From JBBSBL01 sp963735885 (GTDB lineage Bacteria; Actinomycetota; Thermoleophilia; Solirubrobacterales; Solirubrobacteraceae): a DNA stretch of 64,000 bases. The notes under the pieces were generated by a model that was given only the letters and a program-made list of their open reading frames with translations, searched no databases and was not told where the DNA came from. Within the stretch, counting starts at the first letter, position 1, and each line of letters starts with the position of its first letter. The stretch covers positions 62,001-126,000 of the forward strand of contig CAVTMP010000010.1 in NCBI GenBank assembly GCA_963735885.1. The letters run 5' to 3'. Both the position numbers and the translations under genes were made by a program. Shown here piece after piece: positions 16,895 through 23,959 of the stretch.

Positions 16895-16984
16895 GGGCGG
16901 GCAGCGTCCCGAGCTGGATCGCCCGGCCGCGCGCGGCTTCGCGCGCGCCTCCTCGATCGGATCGCCCGAGGGCGCGGCACGACA

Positions 16985-17638
16985 TCACGCCGCCGGCCCG
17001 GCAGCGGCCGGGTCCAGGAGCAGCTCCGTGCGGTCGGGCAGCAGGCTCGCGGGCACCGCGGGGTCGGGCCCGGCCCGCACGCGCCGGATCGCGTCGGCCT
17101 TCCCGGCTCCCGGGGCGAGCACGACGAGCGCGCGGGCGGCGCCGAGCAGCTCCAGCGTCATCGTCACGCGGTCGGGCGGCGGCTTCGGCGCGTCGTGGAC
17201 CGGGAGGCAGAGGACGCCGCCGTCGGCCAGGGCCGGCGCGTCCGGGAAGAGCGAGGCCGTGTGGCCGTCCTCGCCGAGGCCGAGGAGCGCGAGGTCGAGC
17301 GCCGGGGTTCCGCCGCCGTCGGCGGCCGCGACGCCGGCCCGCACCTCCGCCTCGTAGCGCTCCGCGGCCGCGAGCGCCCCGAGCTCGCCGGCGATCCGGT
17401 GGACCCGGGCCTCGGGGATCGCGGCGCGGGCGAGCAGCGTCTCGCGGACCATCCGGTAGTTCGCCTCCGGGTCCTCCGGGCCCACGCATCGCTCGTCGCC
17501 GAACCAGAGGTGGACGCCGGCCCAGTCGTCCACCAGCCCGGCGAGCGCGTCGTAGGCCGCGCGCGGCGTGTTCCCGCCGGCCAGGGCGAGATGCGCGACG
17601 CCCCGCTCGGCCCGCGCCGCGGCGATCGCCGCCGCCAT
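16985..17638 (-). CDS. pgl: 6-phosphogluconolactonase
   Basis: Hydrolyses 6-phosphogluconolactone in the oxidative pentose phosphate pathway. Family motifs are ALAGGNTPRAAYDALA, WAGVHLWFGDERCV, YRMVRETLLARAAIP, ALLGLGEDGHTASLFP and RVTMTLELLGAARALVVLAPG. The first ATG (17638, coordinates given) yields 217 residues, but the domain clearly starts about 19 codons earlier: the frame reads LKVTIASDAPAAAALAAER from a CTG at 17695 that overlaps the rpiB stop as CTGA. All other junctions of this operon (ROK-tkt-rpiB) are 4-bp ATGA overlaps, so the real start is probably that CTG (16985-17695). No ATG, GTG or TTG exists in the extension. Confidence 0.92.
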   Translation of the reverse strand: MAAAIAAARAERGVAHLALAGGNTPRAAYDALAGLVDDWAGVHLWFGDERCVGPEDPEANYRMVRETLLARAAIPEARVHRIAGELGALAAAERYEAEVRAGVAAADGGGTPALDLALLGLGEDGHTASLFPDAPALADGGVLCLPVHDAPKPPPDRVTMTLELLGAARALVVLAPGAGKADAIRRVRAGPDPAVPASLLPDRTELLLDPAAAGPAA

Positions 17639-17691
17639 CCGCTCGGCGGCGAGCGCGGCGGCGGCGGGCGCGTCGGAGGCGATCGTGACCT

Positions 17692-18162
17692 TCAGCGCGG
17701 ACCTCCGATCGCGGCGAGGTCGGCCGCGACGCCGTGGCGCTCGATCTCCGCCACCTTCGCGAGGCGGCGCACGTGGCGCGCCTCGCCGGTGAACCGCGCG
17801 CCGGCCCAGCGGGTGATCAGCTCCCCGGCCACCACCGGCCCGATCACCCGGGCGCCGAGGCAGAGGACGTTCACGTCGTCGTGCTCGACCGCCTGGTGCG
17901 CGGTGTACTCGTCGTGGATCGCCTGCGCCCGCACCCCGTCGACCTTGGAGGCCGCCACCGCGACGCCGGCGCCCGACCCGCAGACCAGGACGCCGCGCTC
18001 GCAGTCCCCGCCCGCCACGGCGGCGGAGACGGTGAGCGCGATGTCCGGGTAGTCGTCGGTGACGCCGAGGTCCACCGGCTCGTGGCCGGCGGCGCGGAGC
18101 GCCTCGGAGACGAGGTCGCGGAACGGCACGCCCGCGTGATCGAAGCCCACCGCGACCCTCAT
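17692..18162 (-). CDS. rpiB: Ribose-5-phosphate isomerase B
   Basis: Interconverts ribose 5-phosphate and ribulose 5-phosphate. The 156-residue protein matches RpiB/LacAB: VAVGFDHAGVPFRDLV, DLGVTDDYPDIA, RGVLVCGSGAGVAVAASKV (phosphate loop with the conserved Cys) and NVLCLGARVIG. The ATG at 18162 overlaps the tkt stop by 4 bases and its own stop overlaps pgl by 4. It is the third gene of the ROK-tkt-rpiB-pgl operon, so non-oxidative and oxidative pentose phosphate steps are co-transcribed. Confidence 0.96.
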   Translation of the reverse strand: MRVAVGFDHAGVPFRDLVSEALRAAGHEPVDLGVTDDYPDIALTVSAAVAGGDCERGVLVCGSGAGVAVAASKVDGVRAQAIHDEYTAHQAVEHDDVNVLCLGARVIGPVVAGELITRWAGARFTGEARHVRRLAKVAEIERHGVAADLAAIGGPR

Positions 18163-20177
18163 CGGCCGATCGCCTCCCGCGCCGTCGCCGCGACGACCTC
18201 GGGCGTGAAGCCGAGGTGCTCGCGGATGTCGGCGAACGGGGCGGAGGCGCCGAAGCGGTCGAGCGTCACCGTGCGGCCCCCTTCCCCGACCCAGCGGCAC
18301 CACCCGAAGGGCGAGGCCATCTCCACGGCCACGCGGACCGGGCCGGCCGGGGGCAGGACGGTGTCGCGGTACTCCGGCGGCTGCGCGGCGAACCGCTCCC
18401 AGCAGGGCATCGAGACCACGCGGGCGCCGATCCCGTCCGCGGCGAGGAGATCGGCCGCGGCGTCGCACAGGGCGACCTCGGTGCCGGTGCCGATGAGCAC
18501 CACGTCCGCCGCGCCGTCGTCCGGGTCGCGGTAGGCGTAGGCGCCCCGCTCGAGCGCATCGTCGGGGATCCGCGCGGCGTCGAGGGCCGGCGTCCCCTGC
18601 CGGGAGAGCACGAGCGCGACCGGGTTGTGCTCACGGGTGACCGCCCAGCGCCAGGCCTGGCACGCCTCGGTGAGGTCGGCGGGCCGCATCACCTCGAGGT
18701 GCGGCATGGCCCGCAGCGAGGCGAGGTGCTCGACGGGCTGATGGGTCGGCCCGTCCTCGCCCACGCCGACCGAGTCGTGGGTGAAGACGAAGATCGAGGG
18801 GATCTCCATCAGCGCGGCGAGCCGGATCGACCCCCGCATGTAGTCGGAGAACGTGAAGAACGTCGCCCCGAAGGCCCGCAGGCCGCACAGCGTCATCCCG
18901 TTCACGATCCCGCCCATGCCGTGCTCGCGCACGCCGAAGTGCAGGTTGCGCCCGCGGAAGCTGCGGGTGAGGAACTCGGCGCCGTCGTCGAGGTGGGTCT
19001 TGGTCGATCCGGTGAGGTCCGCGTCGCCGCCGACGAGCTCCGGCATGAGCGGCGCGAGCCAGTTCATCGCCAGTCCGGCGGAGGCGCGCGTGGCCACCGA
19101 CGTTCCCGCCTCCGGGCGCTCGGGCAGCGGCGCGTCGAGCACGGCGGCGGGGGGGCGGCGGGCCACGACGACCCGCTCGAACTCCTGGGCGAGGTCACCC
19201 TGGTCGGCGGCCCAGGTCTCGTAGCGCTCGCTCCACTCGGCGCGCAGCGCGGCCCCGCGCTCGCCGACGCCGGCAAAGCGCTCCCGTACCTCCTCCGGGA
19301 CGAGGAACGTCGGCTCCGGCGGCCAGCCGAGCGCCTCCTTGGTGAGCCGGACCTCGTCCTCGCCGAGCGGCTCGCCGTGCGCCTGGTAGGTGTCCTGCTT
19401 GTGGGGCGAGCCGAAGCCGATGTGCGTGTGCAGCACGATGAGCGAGGGCCGGTCGCTCACGCCGCGCGCCTCCTCCAGCGCGAGGCGGATCGCGTCCAGG
19501 TCCTCCCCGTTCTCGACCGTGTGGACGTGCCATCCGTAGGCGTCGAAGCGCCGGGCGACGTCCTCGCGGAAGGCGACGTCGGTCGGCCCCGCGAGCTGGA
19601 CGCGGTTGGAGTCGTAGACGCCGACGAGGTCGCCGAGCCCGAGCGTGCCGGCCAGCGAGGCCGCCTCGGAGGCGATGCCCTCCTGGAGGTCGCCGTCCCC
19701 GCACTGGAAGTAGGTGGTCCAGTCCACGATCTCCTCGCCGGCGCGGTTGTAGCGCTCGCCCATCCAGGCGCGGGCCACCGCGAAGCCGACCGCGTTCGCC
19801 ACGCCCTGGCCGAGCGGGCCGGTCGAGGACTCGACGCCCGCGGTGACGCCGTACTCCGGGTGCCCCGGCGTGCGGCTCTCCCACTGGCGGAACCGCTTCA
19901 GGTCGTCGAGCGAGAGGTCGTAGCCGCAGAGGTGCAGCAGCGCGTACTGGAGCATGCAGCCGTGGCCGCCGGAGAGCAGGAAGCGGTCACGGCCCGGCCA
20001 GCGCGGGTCGGCGGGATCGTGGCGCAGGACCTCGGTGTAGAGCACGTAGCCGAACGGCGCGAGCCCCATCGGCGCCCCGGGGTGGCCGGAGTTCGCCTTC
20101 TGCACGGCGTCCACCGCGAGGAACCGGATCGTGTTGACGGCGAGGGTGTCGAGCGCGGTGTCGGCGGTGGCGGTCAT
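18159..20177 (-). CDS. tkt: Transketolase
   Basis: ThDP-dependent transfer of two-carbon units between sugar phosphates. The 672-residue protein has all family signatures: FLAVDAVQKANSGHPGAPMG at the N-terminus, LLSGGHGCMLQYALLHL, GPLGQGVANAVGFAVA, the ThDP motif CGDGDLQEGIASEAASLAG with VGVYDSN, LHTHIGFGSPHKQDT, the PYR-domain GVREHGMGGIVNGM and TFSDYMRG, DSVGVGEDGPTHQPVEHL, and a C-terminal GTGTEVALC domain. The ATG at 20177 overlaps the upstream ROK kinase by 4 bases. Full-length, no oddities. Confidence 0.97.
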   Translation of the reverse strand: MTATADTALDTLAVNTIRFLAVDAVQKANSGHPGAPMGLAPFGYVLYTEVLRHDPADPRWPGRDRFLLSGGHGCMLQYALLHLCGYDLSLDDLKRFRQWESRTPGHPEYGVTAGVESSTGPLGQGVANAVGFAVARAWMGERYNRAGEEIVDWTTYFQCGDGDLQEGIASEAASLAGTLGLGDLVGVYDSNRVQLAGPTDVAFREDVARRFDAYGWHVHTVENGEDLDAIRLALEEARGVSDRPSLIVLHTHIGFGSPHKQDTYQAHGEPLGEDEVRLTKEALGWPPEPTFLVPEEVRERFAGVGERGAALRAEWSERYETWAADQGDLAQEFERVVVARRPPAAVLDAPLPERPEAGTSVATRASAGLAMNWLAPLMPELVGGDADLTGSTKTHLDDGAEFLTRSFRGRNLHFGVREHGMGGIVNGMTLCGLRAFGATFFTFSDYMRGSIRLAALMEIPSIFVFTHDSVGVGEDGPTHQPVEHLASLRAMPHLEVMRPADLTEACQAWRWAVTREHNPVALVLSRQGTPALDAARIPDDALERGAYAYRDPDDGAADVVLIGTGTEVALCDAAADLLAADGIGARVVSMPCWERFAAQPPEYRDTVLPPAGPVRVAVEMASPFGWCRWVGEGGRTVTLDRFGASAPFADIREHLGFTPEVVAATAREAIGR

Positions 20178-21166
20178 GGGCCGGTCTCCTGGGAGGCGGG
20201 GGGCTGGACGTCGTCCTCGAGCTCGAGGCGGGCGAGCAGCGCGGCGCCGAGCACGCCGGCGTCGGCGCCGTGGCGAGCGAGGCGGATCTCCGTCCGCTCC
20301 CCCACGCCCGGCAGGACGAAACGCGCCGCGGCCTCGCGCGCGGGCGCGAGCAGGAGCTCGCCGGCGGCGGCCGCGACGCCGCCGCCGATCACGACCTCGA
20401 GCGGGTCGAGCAGGTTGATCGCGTTCGCGATGCCGACGCCGAGCCGCTCGCCGAGGATGCGCAGGGCGCCGAGCGCCTCCGGGTCGCCCGCGCGCGCGGC
20501 CTCGACGGCGTCGACGCCGGTCAGCGCCCGCCCCTCGGCGGCCCGGCGGGCGAGCGCCCCCGTCCCGGTGGCCGCCGCGCGCGCCAGCTCGCCGAGCGCG
20601 CCCCCGGAGGCGAGCGCCTCCAGCGAGCCGGGCTGCGGGAACGCGCCCGCGGCGGGGGCGCCGCGGCCGAGGTCGAGCCCGATGATCTGGTGCCCGGCCT
20701 CGCCGGCGGCGCCGGTCGCCCCGCGGTAGACGCGGCCGCCGAGCACGAGCCCGGCGCCGACGCCGGTGCCGACCGTGAAGGCGATGAGGTCTCTGACCAC
20801 GATCCGCTCGCCGTCGTGCGCCTCGGCCAGCGCGGCGACCGTGGCGTCGTTGTCCACGTAGACGGGCAGGTCGAGACGCTCGCGGAGGACCGAGCGCAGC
20901 GGGACGTCCTGGAACGGGACGTTGACGCTCGAGCGCGCCAGGCCGGTGGCGAACTCCACGACGGAGGGGACGCCGAGCCCCACCGCCGCGACCGCGGGCG
21001 TGCGCAGCGCCTCGATGCGCGCGACGACCTGGTCGAGGAGCGCGTCGGTGCCCCCCTTCTCGGTGGTGACGAGGTCGCGGGCGGCCAGCGTCGCGCCCTC
21101 GAGCCTCGCGGTGGCGATCTTCGTGCCCCCGACGTCGAGGCCGATCGTGGTCGCCGTCTCCCCCAT
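20174..21166 (-). CDS. ROK-family sugar kinase lacking the zinc motif
   Basis: A 330-residue ROK protein, probably a glucokinase-type enzyme. It has the phosphate-1 motif IGLDVGGTKIATARL, GLGVPSVVEF, the catalytic VYVDNDATVAALAEA, FTVGTGVGAGLVLGGRVYRG and GEAGHQIIGLD. Where typical ROK kinases carry CxCGxxGCxE it reads GAFPQPGSLEALAS, so all three zinc cysteines are gone while the following Ser-Leu-Glu core is kept. There is no N-terminal helix-turn-helix, so it is not a ROK repressor. It is the first gene of the tkt-rpiB-pgl operon, suggesting it supplies a hexose phosphate to the pathway. Substrate specificity is uncertain. Confidence 0.87.
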   Translation of the reverse strand: MGETATTIGLDVGGTKIATARLEGATLAARDLVTTEKGGTDALLDQVVARIEALRTPAVAAVGLGVPSVVEFATGLARSSVNVPFQDVPLRSVLRERLDLPVYVDNDATVAALAEAHDGERIVVRDLIAFTVGTGVGAGLVLGGRVYRGATGAAGEAGHQIIGLDLGRGAPAAGAFPQPGSLEALASGGALGELARAAATGTGALARRAAEGRALTGVDAVEAARAGDPEALGALRILGERLGVGIANAINLLDPLEVVIGGGVAAAAGELLLAPAREAAARFVLPGVGERTEIRLARHGADAGVLGAALLARLELEDDVQPPASQETGP

Positions 21167-21240
21167 GCCGGGCCGGATGCTAGTCGTCGGAACGGTCCCG
21201 CCCTTGCGCGAGGAGCGCCCGACCGTCGAGACTGCCCGGC

Positions 21241-22200
21241 ATGAGCGACTCCCTGCGCGGCGGCATCGACCTCGGCGGCACGAAGATCCAGGCGGCGGTG
21301 GTCCGTCCCGGCGACATGGTCGCCGGCCAGTTCCGGCTGCCCACGCCGACCGACGGCGGTCCCGCGGGGGTGGCCGCGGCCATGGCCGGCGCGCTGACGG
21401 AGGCGGCCGCGGCCGCGGGCGTCGAGCCCCGCGACCTCGCGGGCGTCGGCGTCGGCTCCCCCGGCGTGGTGGACCGGGAGAAGGGCACGGTCTCCCAGGC
21501 CCGCAACCTCCCCGAGTGGGAGGGGACCTTTCCGCTCGGCTCGGAGCTGACCTCGGCCCTCGGCTGCCCCGCCGTGCTCGGCAACGACGTGCAGGTCACC
21601 GTCGCGGGCGAGTACGCCCTCGGCGCCGGGCGCGGCTTCGACAGCCTCGTCTGCGTGGCCTGGGGGACGGGCGTCGGCGGCGGACTCGTGATCGGCGGCA
21701 AGATGCAGCGCGGGCGCGGTGCGGCCGGCGAGATCGGCCACACCGTCGTGAAGCTCGGGGGCCGGCGCTGCCCGTGCGGGCGCCGCGGCTGTCTCGAGGC
21801 GTACGCGGGGCGGGCCGCGATGGAGGCCGAGGCCCGCAAGCTGGAGAAGCGGGGGCAGAAGACCGACCTCTTCCGCCTGATGGAGAAGAAGGGCCACACG
21901 CGGCTGACCAGCGGCATCTGGGCCAGAGCGCTGGCGCGCGAGGACGAGATGGCGGTCGGCCTGATCGACGAGGCGGTCGCGGCGCTCGGGGCGGGCATCG
22001 CCTCGGCGGTGAACCTGCTCGACGTCGAGGCCGTGGTCATCGCCGGCGGGCTCGGCGTCCGCTTCGGCGAGCCGATGCGCGAGCGGATCGAGGAGGCGAT
22101 GGGTCCCCACCTGTTCGCCGACGACCGTCCGCCGGCGGTGAAGCTCGCCGAGCTGGGCGACCTGGGCGGCGCGGTCGGCGCGTCGCTGCTGGTCGGCTGA
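21241..22200 (+). CDS. ROK-family glucokinase with intact zinc motif
   Basis: A 319-residue ROK kinase. RGGIDLGGTKIQAAVV is the ATP-binding loop, GVGSPGVVDREKG the hinge, AVLGNDVQVTVAGEYALGAG includes the catalytic Asp, WGTGVGGGLVIGG binds phosphate, and GHTVVKLGGRRCPCGRRGCLEAYAG contains the CxCGxxGCxE zinc site with its His partner. No DNA-binding domain is present. It is transcribed divergently from the other ROK kinase, whose zinc site is lost, with about 75 bp between them. The likely activity is glucose phosphorylation, but ROK members vary in sugar choice. Confidence 0.88.
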   Translation: MSDSLRGGIDLGGTKIQAAVVRPGDMVAGQFRLPTPTDGGPAGVAAAMAGALTEAAAAAGVEPRDLAGVGVGSPGVVDREKGTVSQARNLPEWEGTFPLGSELTSALGCPAVLGNDVQVTVAGEYALGAGRGFDSLVCVAWGTGVGGGLVIGGKMQRGRGAAGEIGHTVVKLGGRRCPCGRRGCLEAYAGRAAMEAEARKLEKRGQKTDLFRLMEKKGHTRLTSGIWARALAREDEMAVGLIDEAVAALGAGIASAVNLLDVEAVVIAGGLGVRFGEPMRERIEEAMGPHLFADDRPPAVKLAELGDLGGAVGASLLVG

Positions 22201-22286
22201 CGCGGCGGCGCGCGGTCGGCGCGCGGCCGCGTGGGGTGGGATCGACGAACCGCATCCGGGCAACGGTGGGCGGGCCCTCCCGCGGT

Positions 22287-22307
22287 CGGCTTCGGGCCCC
22301 GAAGCCG
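22287..22307 (+). terminator. Hairpin downstream of ROK kinase
   Basis: CGGCTTCG-GGCCC-CGAAGCCG forms an 8-bp GC-rich stem with a 5-base loop, 87 bases after the ROK stop and before the ECF sigma gene. No T-tract follows, as is common in high-GC actinobacteria, so termination is only a plausible reading. Confidence 0.4.
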
Positions 22308-22464
22308 CCGACTCGGACGCGATCGACATCTGGCCCCGGCGCTCGTAACGGCGCGCGGCGCCCGGCGACCGTTCACCGTGCTCGCCGCTCCCCGATCGCC
22401 GCTCGCGCCGCGGCCCCGATCCTCTAGGGTCGGGCGGGCGACCACCCGGACGGTCGCCTGCGAC

Positions 22465-23148
22465 ATGGCTTCGAGCGAGACGAGCGAGCGACGGGATACC
22501 GCCGCCGCGCCGGATCCCGACGCGGCGCTGCTCGTCGCGCTGCGACGCGGCGACGAGGCGGCCTTCGCCACGCTCGTCGATCGCTACGGCGCGCTCATGC
22601 TCCGGGTCGCGCGCATGCACGTCCGCACGGCCGCGGCGGCCGAGGACGTCGTGCAGGAGGCGTGGCTCGGCGTCCTGCGCGGCCTCGAGCGCTTCGAGGG
22701 TCGCTCGTCGCTGAAGACCTGGCTGCTGCGGATCGTCCAGAACCGCGCGCGGACCCGCGCGGAGCGCGAGGCGCGCAGCGTGCCGTTCTCGGCGCTGGCC
22801 GCCGCCGGCCAGGAGGACGACGGGCCGGCGGTCGACGCCGATCGCTTCCTCGACGCCGGCCACGCGCGCTGGCCCGGGCACTGGGCGGCGCCGCCCCGGG
22901 CATGGGACCTGCCCGAGGAGCGGCTGCTCGGTCGCGAGACGCTCGAGCTCGTCCGGGCGGCGATCGCCGAGCTGCCCGAGCGCCAGCAGACCGTCATCGC
23001 GCTGCGCGACGTCGAGGGCTGGTCCGCGGAGGAGGTCCGCGAAGCGCTCGACCTCAGCGAGGGCAACCAGCGCGTCCTGCTGCACCGCGCGCGGGCGAAG
23101 GTCCGGGCCGCGCTCGAGCCCCACCTCGACCCGGAGGTCGCGACGTGA
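22465..23148 (+). CDS. ECF-type RNA polymerase sigma factor
   Basis: A 227-residue alternative sigma factor. Region 2 spans DEAAFATLVDRYGALMLRVA, AAEDVVQEAWLGVLRGLERF and SLKTWLLRIVQNRAR. A linker of ~60 residues rich in Ala and Asp follows. Region 4 has ELPERQQTVIALRDVEGWSA, EEVREALDLSEGN and QRVLLHRARAKVRAAL. The ATG at 22465 follows a long untranslated stretch. Its stop overlaps (GTGA) a gene for a zinc-finger anti-sigma factor, the standard arrangement for stress-responsive ECF systems. The signal sensed is unknown. The three genes 22465-23959 are coupled by 4-bp overlaps. Confidence 0.93.
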   Translation: MASSETSERRDTAAAPDPDAALLVALRRGDEAAFATLVDRYGALMLRVARMHVRTAAAAEDVVQEAWLGVLRGLERFEGRSSLKTWLLRIVQNRARTRAEREARSVPFSALAAAGQEDDGPAVDADRFLDAGHARWPGHWAAPPRAWDLPEERLLGRETLELVRAAIAELPERQQTVIALRDVEGWSAEEVREALDLSEGNQRVLLHRARAKVRAALEPHLDPEVAT

Positions 23149-23408
23149 TCGCCTCCGACCTCAGCTGCCGGGAGCTGGTCGAGCTGCTCACCGACTACTT
23201 CGAGGGCGGGCTGCCCGAGCCGGAGCGCGATCGCCTCGAGCAGCACCTCGTCATCTGCGACGGCTGTGCCGTCTACCTGGATCAGATGCGGGTCACCGTG
23301 CGGGCCGCGGGCGCGCTCCGCGAGGACGCGCTGCCGGACGACGCCCGTGCCGCGCTGCTGGGCGCGTTTCGCGACTGGAAGCGCGCGACCGAAGGGCCGC
23401 GGCGCTGA
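23145..23408 (+). CDS. Zinc-finger anti-sigma factor (ZAS type)
   Basis: An 87-residue soluble protein. It starts at the GTG overlapping the ECF sigma stop. LSCRELVELLTDYFEGGLPE is followed by RLEQHLVICDGCAVYLDQMR, i.e. the HxxxCxxC zinc-binding anti-sigma signature, and a short helical tail. There is no membrane segment, so it probably holds the upstream sigma factor in the cytoplasm and may release it on redox or zinc change. Its stop overlaps the next frame as CTGA. Confidence 0.92.
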   Translation: MIASDLSCRELVELLTDYFEGGLPEPERDRLEQHLVICDGCAVYLDQMRVTVRAAGALREDALPDDARAALLGAFRDWKRATEGPRR

Positions 23409-23959
23409 GGGCGCTGAAGTTCCTGCGCGCCGGCGCGGTCGGCCCGTTCAGCGGCGCGGCGTGGCCGCTACCCGCCGCCGACGGATCGCCGGGCGCCTGG
23501 GTCGAGGCCGGCGGGCCCGTCGGGCTGTGCCGGCTGGGCGTCCACGCCTGCCGCCCGGCGGACCTGCCGCTCTGGCTCGGCGAGGAGCTGTGGACGGCGG
23601 ACCTCGACGGCGAGATCGTCGCCGGCCCCGACAAGCTCGTCGCGCCCCGTGGCCGGCTGCTCGAGCGGATCGACGCGTGGGACGAGGCCGCCGCCGACGC
23701 GCTCGCCGCGGCCTGCGCGCAGCGCGCCGCCGCCCTCGGCGACGCCGTCACGGGCTACGCCGCCGACGCCGCCGGGTGCGCCCGCACCGCCGCCGAGCGC
23801 GGCGGGACCCCGGGGTTCGGGGCGGCGGCCACGTGCGCCTACATCGCCGCCCACGCCGCCGCCGAGGCCGCCGGCGACGCCGCCGCCTACGACGCCGAGC
23901 GCGCCTGGCAGGCGGCGTGGCTCGAAGAGCGGCTGGGGCTCGACGCGAGACGTCGCTAG
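23405..23959 (+). CDS. Conserved hypothetical protein with apparent CTG start
   Basis: A 184-codon open frame reading LRALKFLRAGAVGPFSGAAW at the N-terminus, then WVEAGGPVGLCRLGVHACR, DLPLWLGEELWTADLDGEIV, KLVAPRGRLLERIDAWDEAA, a long Ala-rich helical region and a closing AWLEERLGLDARRR. This matches my memory of a conserved actinobacterial family (KFL…GPFSG…WP, GVHACR, LP.WL..ELW). The frame contains no ATG, GTG or TTG at all. The CTG at 23405 forms a CTGA overlap with the anti-sigma stop, the position where ATGA would be expected. Its TAG shares CTAG with the stop of the convergent MMPL gene. Function unknown; co-regulated with the ECF sigma/anti-sigma pair. Confidence 0.75.
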   Translation: MRALKFLRAGAVGPFSGAAWPLPAADGSPGAWVEAGGPVGLCRLGVHACRPADLPLWLGEELWTADLDGEIVAGPDKLVAPRGRLLERIDAWDEAAADALAAACAQRAAALGDAVTGYAADAAGCARTAAERGGTPGFGAAATCAYIAAHAAAEAAGDAAAYDAERAWQAAWLEERLGLDARRR

